A program made the translations under genes and the position numbers. Of a stretch of DNA of 46,248 nt, positions 16,249 to 22,394 are shown piece after piece. Origin of the DNA: a virus; the IMG/VR virus record IMGVR_UViG_3300003885_000022, positions 1-46,248 of that record. One strand, 5' to 3'. The notes under the pieces are model-generated. The model was not told where the DNA came from, searched no databases, and saw nothing but the letters and a program-made list of their open reading frames with translations. Position 1 is the first letter of the stretch; every line of letters starts with the position of its first letter.

Positions 16249-16610
16249 CACGCGATTACACAAAACAGCGTTTACATGAGTGGGGCACCTGGTTACGTTC
16301 TGCCCGGTCACCCAACCAGGGGTATTCAATCAGTCAAATGGATTCGCCGTTGACAAAAAAACGGAATGTTAAAGCGGTTTATCGGTCCGAGGAGTCGGAA
16401 AATCTGGATATAATCATGAGTTTTCACATGGAGCGCAATCTCATTAATATTTTGGAATTGAGTTTTGCGGACCAGGTCCCTAACATGATTGCCTCGGCGC
16501 GAAGTGGTTGTAGTATTCGCAGTTATACTAACCGGCGCAATGAGGCGATTAGTATGTTAACGGGTATATTGTCGGTTATCTATCATTCCGATATGTTAAA
16601 GATTGCGTAA
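16239..16610 (+). CDS. Candidate Q-type late antiterminator (123 aa)
   Basis: The N-terminus has the RLHEWGTWLRS, SPNQGYS and SPL features of Q-like antitermination proteins, followed by a helical C-terminal half. It is the last gene of the rightward replication operon, where Q proteins normally lie. A promoter and leader terminator follow within 300 bp, which are the DNA elements such proteins act on. Sequence support is moderate. An alternative is an unrelated DNA-binding regulator. Confidence 0.5.
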   Translation: MQITRDYTKQRLHEWGTWLRSARSPNQGYSISQMDSPLTKKRNVKAVYRSEESENLDIIMSFHMERNLINILELSFADQVPNMIASARSGCSIRSYTNRRNEAISMLTGILSVIYHSDMLKIA

Positions 16611-16754
16611 TTCTTGGGATTCAAAATCTTTGCGTTGTTGTTCCAGGCTGGCCAGCACATTGTCAAATAATAATAACTCGGGGATGTGTTCAATATTTAA
16701 TAATATTGCGGGCCTGCCGGGGGGTTTAATTTCGATGGTGATGATTTTATTCAT
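16596..16754 (-). CDS. Small hypothetical protein (52 aa)
   Basis: This short minus-strand frame (MNKIITIEIKPPGRPAILL, then an acidic helix) converges on the end of the antiterminator gene, overlapping by 15 bases. Upstream spacing of AATGATTAA-like sequence gives only a weak ribosome-binding site. It may be the last gene of the leftward accessory operon. Expression is uncertain. Confidence 0.4.
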   Translation of the reverse strand: MNKIITIEIKPPGRPAILLNIEHIPELLLFDNVLASLEQQRKDFESQELRNL

Positions 16755-16783
16755 TATTTTAGCCTAAATTAGAGTATAAGAGC

Positions 16784-16812
16784 TTGACACAGTACCGATA
16801 AAACGCTAATTT
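16784..16812 (+). promoter_or_regulatory. Possible late promoter (PR'-like)
   Basis: A perfect TTGACA at 16784-16789 is followed after 17 bases by a weak -10, TAATTT. It lies downstream of the Q-like gene and about 60-90 bases upstream of a T-rich terminator, the arrangement of lambda PR' and tR'. Confidence 0.45.
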
Positions 16813-16872
16813 TAATCTATACTTTGATAGGTATGACTATTGATTGCATCTTCTAGTAAATTCAAGTTAGGG

Positions 16873-16904
16873 GGTAGGCGTGAAACCTTGCCTCTTTTTT
16901 TTTT
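16873..16904 (+). terminator. Leader terminator downstream of late promoter
   Basis: GGTAGG and CTTGCC form a 6-bp stem with two G-T wobbles around an 8-base loop, and a C is followed by a run of Ts interrupted once at its start (16893-16904). A transcript from 16784 would end here unless antiterminated, which fits Q-dependent control. Confidence 0.55.
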
Positions 16905-16970
16905 GACCCATATTTATCTATAATAACCGAATCCTCTTAATGTGTCCTAAGCGCATTAAATAGGCTAGTG

Positions 16971-16999
16971 CGGGCTTGAGGATATCGGCCTCAACCCCG
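16971..16999. repeat. Inverted repeat between converging units
   Basis: CGGGCTTGAGG and CCTCAACCCCG form an 11-bp imperfect stem around ATATCGG, extended by GTG/TGC flanks. There is no adjoining T-run. It sits immediately beyond the stop of the 17006-17326 gene and may act as a transcript 3' end or a binding site. Confidence 0.5.
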
Positions 17000-17005
17000 T
17001 GCGTC

Positions 17006-17326
17006 CTAATAACAAATGTTCTGCCAGTGCCCATTCACCAGCATATATTTACAGCCGGTCGCCCCTAGTGGCGGTAAAGCGATGGATTCTAACGGCTTTA
17101 TCCCGGGCAAATGGGGCGACTGAATTGGCGAGATATTGATCGAGGGTAGATCGTTTGATCCTTGACAGACATCAACATAACCACAATTTACCCCGTCACA
17201 AACATAGGATTTCAAACAATCCGCGCCAACATCGTACGAAATAAGTAAAATAATGATAAACGCCAGGGAATTTAAAGCAAATAATGTTTTAGCGACATGA
17301 TGATTGATGTAAATTTGTTTTTTCAT
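17006..17326 (-). CDS. Secreted or membrane-anchored cysteine-rich protein (106 aa)
   Basis: A basic start and a hydrophobic segment (residues about 13-31, LFALNSLAFIIILLISY) form a signal peptide or anchor. The following part has seven cysteines (such as DCLKSYVCDGVNCGYVDVC) and a proline-rich LPSI/LPPLG region. It ends YMLVNGHWQNICY. The cysteine pattern indicates a disulfide-bonded periplasmic domain. It resembles small envelope proteins found in bacterial chromosomes, so it may be a lysogenic-conversion product that changes the host envelope. No enzymatic motif was seen. Confidence 0.65.
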   Translation of the reverse strand: MKKQIYINHHVAKTLFALNSLAFIIILLISYDVGADCLKSYVCDGVNCGYVDVCQGSNDLPSINISPIQSPHLPGIKPLESIALPPLGATGCKYMLVNGHWQNICY

Positions 17327-17334
17327 AATAAATC

Positions 17335-17532
17335 CTAAAAGTGCGGGTTGTTGATATCATTTTTAACCATTTGGATTAATTTAATGATGGTTGTGTATGT
17401 AAATTGGACGGATCGCACGATCAAACCAAGCATAAAATGCAGGTTATAAAGCACAGCTCCAATTAACATCGGAATGAGTAGAAAACTATTCATATCGATA
17501 AATAGGTTTATATTGTTAATTATATTATCCAT
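17335..17532 (-). CDS. Small membrane protein (65 aa)
   Basis: The central FLLIPMLIGAVLYNLHFMLGLIV stretch is hydrophobic enough for one long or two short membrane helices, and a polar C-terminus follows. I chose the ATG at 17532, which overlaps the stop of the pentapeptide gene. A longer frame to 17562 would start inside that gene. It lies directly upstream of the secreted cysteine-rich protein, suggesting that both act at the envelope. A holin role is possible but has no specific support. Confidence 0.55.
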   Translation of the reverse strand: MDNIINNINLFIDMNSFLLIPMLIGAVLYNLHFMLGLIVRSVQFTYTTIIKLIQMVKNDINNPHF

Positions 17533-18160
17533 TAGTAGTTGGTCTGGCTGGGTTAACTTCAATAATTGATTTTAAAATAGGTTTCCATTTTTTCCAGAAC
17601 TCCAATGCATTATCGTCCATGCGATTTATTTCATGGTCAGAAAAATTAAACCAATCTATAATTGTATGTGTTTCGTCACATATAGATAAATGGGTACTCG
17701 TATAATTAGCTATCCATAGCCCACACTGTACTGTAATTATATTTATGCTATTACCTATAACATTATTAAGATTAGCATTGTCCAGGTTGGCATGAGATAA
17801 ATCAGTACAGCTTAGATTAGCACCATCCAAGTTGGCGTGAGATAAATCAGCATATTGCATATTGGCGTTGCTAAGGTTTGCGCGAGTCAAATCAACATAT
17901 TTCAGTGTAGAATGGCTTAGATTGGCATATTCCAGATTGGCATAGTCAAGATCGGCCTCCTGCAAATCGGCCCCTTTCATCCCAGCACTGTGCAGATTGA
18001 CCCCATGCAAATTAGCTTTATGTAGATTGGCTTTCAGCTTTAAACCCTGAAGCAGAGCGAGTCTTATTTTCTCACTAATGGTTGCTGTCTCACTGCAATC
18101 AATTGTAGCCGTGAATTGTACGTCACCTGTATATTTATTTTTTATGTCAAATTTATCCAT
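17525..18160 (-). CDS. Pentapeptide-repeat protein (211 aa)
   Basis: Residues about 41-133 are roughly 18 tandem A(D/N)LxX pentapeptides, which fold as a right-handed quadrilateral beta-helix. The N-terminus (KFDIKNKYTGDVQFTATIDC) is shared by a group of phage and bacterial pentapeptide proteins. The last 75 residues are non-repeat. Some pentapeptide proteins mimic DNA and protect gyrase, while others act in effector or toxin contexts. Nothing here specifies which. It overlaps both neighbours and belongs to the leftward accessory operon. Confidence 0.85.
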   Translation of the reverse strand: MDKFDIKNKYTGDVQFTATIDCSETATISEKIRLALLQGLKLKANLHKANLHGVNLHSAGMKGADLQEADLDYANLEYANLSHSTLKYVDLTRANLSNANMQYADLSHANLDGANLSCTDLSHANLDNANLNNVIGNSINIITVQCGLWIANYTSTHLSICDETHTIIDWFNFSDHEINRMDDNALEFWKKWKPILKSIIEVNPARPTTNG

Positions 18161-18353
18161 TAGATTGCCTTTTGCGGATTGGATTAAACGGGCCTTGTTG
18201 CCACTGAGTATATTGTGATTCGGTCAGTTCATGGCCTTGGTAGAGGAACTCGACATACTCTACCCAGGCTATATTGATTTGATCTATTGATCCTTGGCTT
18301 AATAAATCATGATATAAAGCTTTGAAGGTATGGATGGCGTATTTTTTACGCAT
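18153..18353 (-). CDS. Hypothetical protein (66 aa)
   Basis: This polar protein is rich in aromatics and glutamine (ELTESQYTQWQQGPFNPIRK). Its start follows directly on the TAA of the 39-aa gene, and its end overlaps the pentapeptide gene by eight bases. No recognised domain. Confidence 0.6.
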   Translation of the reverse strand: MRKKYAIHTFKALYHDLLSQGSIDQINIAWVEYVEFLYQGHELTESQYTQWQQGPFNPIRKRQSNG

Positions 18354-18473
18354 TTAAAGGGCAAGCGCCAGGCCGGTTTCTGACTCGAATAAGCAGGTTA
18401 ACTGCTCGGCGTAAATACCGCTTGCCGTTGATCGTGTCGTCTCGTTAAGTGCTTTTATATAGCTAAAGGTCAT
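18354..18473 (-). CDS. Microprotein (39 aa)
   Basis: This short frame begins ATG at 18473 and ends with a TAA that abuts the next ATG (TAAATG). The product has NETTRSTASGIYAEQL and a FESETGLALAL end, a pattern I associate with small uncharacterised phage proteins. It fills the only gap in the operon. Confidence 0.5.
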   Translation of the reverse strand: MTFSYIKALNETTRSTASGIYAEQLTCLFESETGLALAL

Positions 18474-18486
18474 GGTGTAAGTGTCG

Positions 18487-18762
18487 TTATTTTAATTTCC
18501 TAAGTTTTACTTTCCAGTGGTGAGGTTTAGCTGGTGTAACAACCATTATTTTAACGTAATGGATTGAATCCCCGTGTGTATCATGCGCGAATAAGGTGGT
18601 AAATTTCACTTTTGATTTTGTGCGCGTGCAATAAGATTGAGCTAGCACACAAAATTTATTTGCATCACCCTTTGTTACTTCGTAAATCGCCCAGTCCCCT
18701 ACGGGTAAGCGGATCAAATCGCCGATGGCAATATATCCGCTACCATATTTGTATTGATGCAT
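18487..18762 (-). CDS. Hypothetical protein (91 aa)
   Basis: This appears to be a beta-rich, basic small protein with YIAIGDLIRLPVGDWAIYEVTKGD at the start and a KPHHWKVKLRKLK tail. It might adopt a small SH3-like barrel. No family assignment. It is separated by 1 bp from the upstream gene and is probably transcribed from the promoter at 18976-19003. Confidence 0.55.
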   Translation of the reverse strand: MHQYKYGSGYIAIGDLIRLPVGDWAIYEVTKGDANKFCVLAQSYCTRTKSKVKFTTLFAHDTHGDSIHYVKIMVVTPAKPHHWKVKLRKLK

Positions 18763-18763
18763 T

Positions 18764-18937
18764 TTATTTATTATCTAAATCGTTTATAAGCTCAATCATT
18801 TGCGCCTTTGTATAGATATAATTATCTGCAAGGTTGGCCAATAGCGCTTTACAGTTACCTAAATTATACAAATATTCATCATTCGAAACGATTAATGTTA
18901 ATTCGCGATCTGTGTATTGTCTGATATCGGTTTTCAT
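18764..18937 (-). CDS. Hypothetical protein, first gene after inner accessory promoter (57 aa)
   Basis: I chose ATG at 18937 (MKTDIRQYTDREL), preceded by AGGA. A longer frame would start upstream of the promoter -35. The small acidic helical protein has no recognised domain. It is the first gene downstream of the operator-bearing promoter. Confidence 0.55.
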   Translation of the reverse strand: MKTDIRQYTDRELTLIVSNDEYLYNLGNCKALLANLADNYIYTKAQMIELINDLDNK

Positions 18938-18975
18938 GGCGGTGTGTCCTAAGTTTGTGTGAGTTGTTATAAGTA

Positions 18976-19003
18976 AGTATACTCTTAAAATAGAGTATGT
19001 CAA
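18976..19003 (-). promoter_or_regulatory. Promoter with embedded palindromic operator
   Basis: On the minus strand a perfect TTGACA (19003-18998) and TATACT (18981-18976) are separated by 16 bases. Spacer and -10 overlap a 20-bp palindrome, ATACTCTATTTTAAGAGTAT (18979-18998), with perfect 7-bp arms. A dimeric repressor bound there would block polymerase. A related site occurs in the promoter at 20931-20958. Confidence 0.75.
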
Positions 19004-19272
19004 CTAATTAATACATGGTGTAGCGTTAATGCGGTTTCATCGTCAAAAAGATCCTGCAATACGGATAGCTGCATAATTTCTTTGACGCGTTTGGGTGTCG
19101 CCATCCTGCCAGCAACCCAATTGTCGATATGTTTCATCTCGTAAAATGTCTGTAATTGTAGATTGACATGAGTTAGTGCAATCCGTTTGACATTTGCGAT
19201 TGATTGAGAGCGGCTACGATGATTGTCGAGATAGCAATTAATCAATGATTTACCTCGCATTTGCTCAATCAT
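19000..19272 (-). CDS. Hypothetical protein, weak helix-turn-helix candidate (90 aa)
   Basis: The segment from about residue 34 (HVNLQLQTFYEMKHIDNWVAGR, then TPKRVKEIMQ) looks faintly like the recognition part of a Cro/CI-type helix-turn-helix, with IDNW and a following proline. The fold call is weak. Its end overlaps the -35 of the next promoter. It could encode the regulator of the shared operator. Confidence 0.5.
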   Translation of the reverse strand: MIEQMRGKSLINCYLDNHRSRSQSIANVKRIALTHVNLQLQTFYEMKHIDNWVAGRMATPKRVKEIMQLSVLQDLFDDETALTLHHVLIS

Positions 19273-19574
19273 TTCGCGCCCCGTTTTAATGTGACGGGTT
19301 TTGATAATTGATCGACTATATCGTTATACATACACCAGTAGGCAATCTGTCGATTAAGCTCGCTTAGATCGTCAACAATCAACGCCCTGGCCGCTTCTGA
19401 TCCATATTCGTCGATAAAATAATCTGGGCTAGATGACCATAAAGCCACTGATAGACTGTAACCATCCCCAATATGCCAGTGGTGGCTAACGATTTGATAG
19501 TGAATCGCTTCTTGTATGTTTTCCTTCGCATCTGATAAATGTCTAATTTGTTTTAGGAAATCTATATTTTGCAT
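19269..19574 (-). CDS. Hypothetical protein (101 aa)
   Basis: This helical acidic protein has a central DGYSLSVALWSSSPDYFIDEYGSEAARAL segment and a C-terminal QIAYWCMYNDIVDQL. It overlaps the next gene by four bases. No domain was recognised. Confidence 0.55.
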   Translation of the reverse strand: MQNIDFLKQIRHLSDAKENIQEAIHYQIVSHHWHIGDGYSLSVALWSSSPDYFIDEYGSEAARALIVDDLSELNRQIAYWCMYNDIVDQLSKPVTLKRGAK

Positions 19575-19590
19575 TTTATTTACTCCTAAG

Positions 19591-19851
19591 TTAGTGGTTG
19601 ATAAAATTAAATACAGAGTGTCCCTTATCTATCTGAATATCACGATAGACAAACAAGCCTTGAAAAAATGCTTTCAGCGTATTGTCACTCATTTCATAAG
19701 CGCGATTATTATTTATGCTTGTCCGCCAGCCTTTAATTTTAGATTTGGTCGTTTTAATGCCGCCTAGTCTAAATATTTCAATTAATAAATATCGATCTTT
19801 AGCTAGTCCAGTTAAATGCAGTATTGTTTGAAATGTTTCGTTATTAGTCAT
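19591..19851 (-). CDS. DUF1456-like protein (86 aa)
   Basis: The pattern LHLTGLAKDRYLLIEIFRLGGIKTTKSKIKGW, with MSDNTLKAFFQGLFVYRD, follows the repeated unit of DUF1456 (YehS-like) proteins. Bacterial members usually carry two such units (about 150 aa), whereas this has one. The function of the family is unknown. Being rare in phage genomes, it may be a captured host gene. Confidence 0.65.
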   Translation of the reverse strand: MTNNETFQTILHLTGLAKDRYLLIEIFRLGGIKTTKSKIKGWRTSINNNRAYEMSDNTLKAFFQGLFVYRDIQIDKGHSVFNFINH

Positions 19852-19853
19852 AG

Positions 19854-20426
19854 TTATATATCGAGCTTGGTTTCCATTTTGGAAAACTGATGTTTCATGC
19901 TTTCGCTAGAAAATGAAAATAGAAAATAATTGTAATTTAAGTTGTAAGAAACTACAAAATGACAAAATGAATTTAGCTGATACTCAGATACAAAATTATT
20001 TTTATATCGTGCTTGAGTTTCTTTAACAAAACCAAAATAATTAAAAGTATATAAAAAATTACCTTTAAGTGTTTTCCGATAAAAGAACCGTTTTTCTAAC
20101 TTCGAAAAACACGCTTGGGTTAGTATTAGTTTCATCTTTGCGTTAATGCGCCGTATCGTATCTTCAAGAACATAATAATTGATAGCGATTGGCGTTACAG
20201 TATTGCAATCTCGATCTATCAAATTCTCAATAAAAAACACACTTCGATTCAATAGAATTTTATCTAAAACAATTGCAGTCGTTTTTTTGCTCAATATATT
20301 ATTAAACAGACTAGTTAATTCAGATTTTACTTTTGTATGTAATGCAGTAGTGTCGGCACTATATCTAATGCCCATACCGCCTTTCATTTCGTATGTTTCT
20401 AACGTCATACCGTTTTCTAATTTCAT
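19854..20426 (-). CDS. Hypothetical protein (190 aa), AT-rich gene
   Basis: This protein is rich in N, F, Y and K, with GMTLETYEMKGGMGIRY at its start. No domain, membrane segment or catalytic motif was recognised. The base composition is much lower in GC than the structural genes, as for all of 17.3-21 kb, which suggests separate acquisition. The ribosome-binding site AGGAG precedes the start. Its 5' leader contains the I-F-repeat-like hairpins. Confidence 0.6.
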   Translation of the reverse strand: MKLENGMTLETYEMKGGMGIRYSADTTALHTKVKSELTSLFNNILSKKTTAIVLDKILLNRSVFFIENLIDRDCNTVTPIAINYYVLEDTIRRINAKMKLILTQACFSKLEKRFFYRKTLKGNFLYTFNYFGFVKETQARYKNNFVSEYQLNSFCHFVVSYNLNYNYFLFSFSSESMKHQFSKMETKLDI

Positions 20427-20444
20427 GCTAATTTCTCCTGTGCG

Positions 20445-20472
20445 GGATTTGTCTGCCTGTTCGGCAGGTATA
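20445..20472 (-). other. Second I-F-type hairpin (stem only)
   Basis: CTGCCGAACAGGCAG (minus strand, 20467-20453) has the same 5-bp stem and 5-base loop as a type I-F CRISPR repeat, with loop G and A ends kept. The flanks do not match a repeat. It lies 57 bases downstream of the fuller unit at 20502-20529 and just upstream of the 190-aa gene. Confidence 0.6.
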
Positions 20473-20501
20473 TATTAATGGCTCAAATGATGTACCATAT
20501 A

Positions 20502-20529
20502 TTTCTAAACTGCCTGCTCGGCAGTAAAC
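20502..20529 (-). CRISPR. Solitary type I-F CRISPR-repeat-like unit, candidate RNA anti-CRISPR
   Basis: Read on the minus strand, these 28 bases begin GTTTACTGCC and end GCAGTTTAGAAA. They differ from the canonical E. coli I-F repeat, as I remember it, at only four positions (4, 12, 13 and 21). The Cas6f stem CTGCC/GGCAG, the G and A that close its loop and the AGAAA end are kept. No cas genes and no regular array are present. Neighbouring hairpins at 20453-20467 and a degenerate one near 20564-20575 are 57 and 52 bases away, not the 60 of an I-F array. Solitary phage repeats of this type are known to act as RNA decoys (Racr). A DNA operator is the main alternative. Confidence 0.65.
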
Positions 20530-20585
20530 TATTGAATATAAACAAAATGTTATATTTTATAAACTGCTTATTCAGTAGAATTTTA

Positions 20586-20624
20586 TTAAGCACTTATATA
20601 CTCTATAATATTTGATAGTGCCAT
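20586..20624 (-). CDS. Possible leader peptide (12 aa)
   Basis: ATAGGAG is followed by ATG and the 12-codon frame MALSNIIEYISA, ending just upstream of the hairpin cluster. A good ribosome-binding site in front of so short a frame suggests a leader peptide or a decayed gene start. Support is weak. Confidence 0.25.
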   Translation of the reverse strand: MALSNIIEYISA

Positions 20625-20655
20625 TTCATTTTCTCCTATTTATTTTTCATTTCAT

Positions 20656-20889
20656 TTATCCTTTATCAATCGAGAAAAAATATCTCTTTTTAGCATTGCT
20701 ATTATGATTTTTGAACGTAGTAATCGCACTATCAAACTCACTGTCACTAACACTAGTCAATTTAATATTATTGTCAGCACAATATAAGCACAACGTCTCG
20801 TAGTAATTAATATTTTTGCGATTATCTATTTCTATTGAGTTAGATATATTAGCGAAACTTGAAAAATTCATTCTTTCAGATAATGTCAT
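20656..20889 (-). CDS. Hypothetical protein, first gene of outer accessory operon (77 aa)
   Basis: This is a polar, asparagine- and serine-rich protein with no recognised domain. It lies directly downstream of the operator-bearing promoter at 20931-20958. Size, AT content and position as first gene resemble phage accessory or anti-defence genes, but nothing in the sequence proves such a role. Confidence 0.5.
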   Translation of the reverse strand: MTLSERMNFSSFANISNSIEIDNRKNINYYETLCLYCADNNIKLTSVSDSEFDSAITTFKNHNSNAKKRYFFSIDKG

Positions 20890-20930
20890 TTTATGTCACT
20901 CTGAGCTGGTTAGTTGCTGTCGATGTATTA

Positions 20931-20958
20931 ACTATACTCTATTTTAAGAGTTATGCAA
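20931..20958 (-). promoter_or_regulatory. Promoter with embedded operator (second copy)
   Basis: On the minus strand TTGCAT and TATAGT are separated by 16 bases. The spacer contains the ACTCTTAAAATAGAGTAT palindrome (20934-20953), the same operator as at 18979-18998 with one arm mismatch. It should drive 20656-20889 and the genes after it. Confidence 0.7.
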
Positions 20959-21058
20959 CTACAATCTACTATACAAGCGTATTTAATTAAATAGCGCATA
21001 TCAAACAGTGAGTTAATGACAGTAATAAGCTAAAGCTAAAGAAAGGATTATCATCATC

Positions 21059-21649
21059 ATGAGTAAACTAGTCAGCAAGCTAAAGACATTAAGTCAACGA
21101 GATTTACAGCAGGTCTCTTACGACACACTAACGAGAGCAGACAATATTTCATGCAGTTTAATTATGCCCGAGTTCGAATCATGCAACTCAAGTCGCTTCT
21201 CTAATGAGTTTAAATTACAAGCAGTGGCAGTGTTCTCGATCACCGGCATAATCAAGCTAACAGCCCGTGTAATGGGGGTTGTAGACAAAACAATACGTGA
21301 TTGGAGTAAAACGGAGTGGTGGACTGACTGCGAAAATCAGGTGATATTAGTAAATTCTAATATATTCAATGCGAGGACTGCAAATCTAATAAATCAAGCG
21401 TTTGATAGCGTCGAAAAACGCTTAGAAAACGGGGACTTCGCAAACTTCGACGACGACGGCAATCCTCGACTTAAGCCTGTAAGCGCAAAAGATTCGGCAG
21501 TGATTGCAGGCATTATGTTTGATAAACAACGCATTAACAACGCATTATGCAACAATATCACCCAAGTTAATCACACGCATCTCATTGATATTAAAGGACA
21601 ATTCGAGGGTATGTCAGCAGAACGAGTAATTCAAGGAGAAATAGAGTAA
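21059..21649 (+). CDS. terS: Candidate terminase small subunit
   Basis: Residues about 48-90 (FSNEFKLQAVAVFSITGIIKLTARVMGVV, then TIRDWSK) form a helix-turn-helix of the kind used by small terminase subunits to recognise packaging DNA. A helical middle follows, and the end has KPVSAKDSAVIAGIMFDKQ, typical of this phage family. It lies upstream of the large subunit on the same strand, though about 4 kb of other genes separates them. A strong AAAGGATTATC ribosome-binding region precedes the start. Confidence 0.7.
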   Translation: MSKLVSKLKTLSQRDLQQVSYDTLTRADNISCSLIMPEFESCNSSRFSNEFKLQAVAVFSITGIIKLTARVMGVVDKTIRDWSKTEWWTDCENQVILVNSNIFNARTANLINQAFDSVEKRLENGDFANFDDDGNPRLKPVSAKDSAVIAGIMFDKQRINNALCNNITQVNHTHLIDIKGQFEGMSAERVIQGEIE

Positions 21650-22394
21650 CTACTTAATCACTAGCTGTCCTATGATCGTAAGTTATTGATTTTATTGATC
21701 CCCAAACGCACACAAACGTCGATAAGCTACAAATAAGACACAAAATAACCCTTTTACGTTCTGAGCAATTATTATTTCGACCCCTACACTTAGTATTAAA
21801 TCATTGTGATAATGTCACCAGCGCTTTCTGAGGGGGTGGGGGGGGGCAAAATAACTCGATACAGAAATACCCATCACCCCCATTCGACAACTCCACCATT
21901 TTCAAAAGCAACTTAATGCTAATTGGCAGCACCATTTTCAAAAGCGGCTTAATTCTACAAAAAGCAGCCTAATCCTGAGCGGCTTAATGCGACTAGAGCG
22001 CCACCTAACGCCATCCTCAATAGCGCCTTGATGCGACTAAGCTTCCTGAATTCTGCTAGAAAGCGCCCTGACTGACTCGTCGCGATAATGAATAGTCTCT
22101 GCCTGAGGGTGGGTCTATTGACCGAGTAACGTTAGGTTGATTCGGGGCTGAATGGCTTTGTGTCTATGGCTAAGACCTTGGTTTTGCTGGAGGGTATAAA
22201 GGGAAGAAGGGGGTTGTACTGGGCTATTGGGGTGAGGGGTTGACTTTGGGAGACCGGGTTTGACCTGGAAAAAAGCGTCAAAATGACCCGATTACGTTAG
22301 GTCGGGAAAATGAGAATGGCGCTGTAGAGGGGTTGAGTTACAAAACCTACGGGGGTTATAAAAAGGGGATTGGGCTATTTCGTAAGGGGCTGAA
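21650..22394. other. Non-coding region with degenerate direct repeats
   Basis: This 745-bp gap has no convincing gene. It contains a poly-G tract near 21831-21846. A reverse copy of the integrase-side motif lies at 21722-21748. Seven degenerate copies of AGCGGCTTAATGC start at 21907, 21943, 21963, 21978, 21997, 22022 and 22062, the first two within a 36-bp repeat (ACCATTTTCAAAAGC). A G-rich stretch leads to the PAPS-reductase gene. The repeats next to the small terminase gene could be packaging-recognition sites, or remnants of a decayed gene. Confidence 0.45.

Noticed and set aside
19000-19272. Definite Cro/CI repressor assignment
   Set aside because: The helix-turn-helix resemblance is too weak; it is kept as a candidate only.
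20445-20580. Calling this region a functional CRISPR array
   Set aside because: Only one unit matches a full repeat, the spacing is 57 and 52 rather than 60, and there are no cas genes. It is reported as a solitary repeat-like unit instead.
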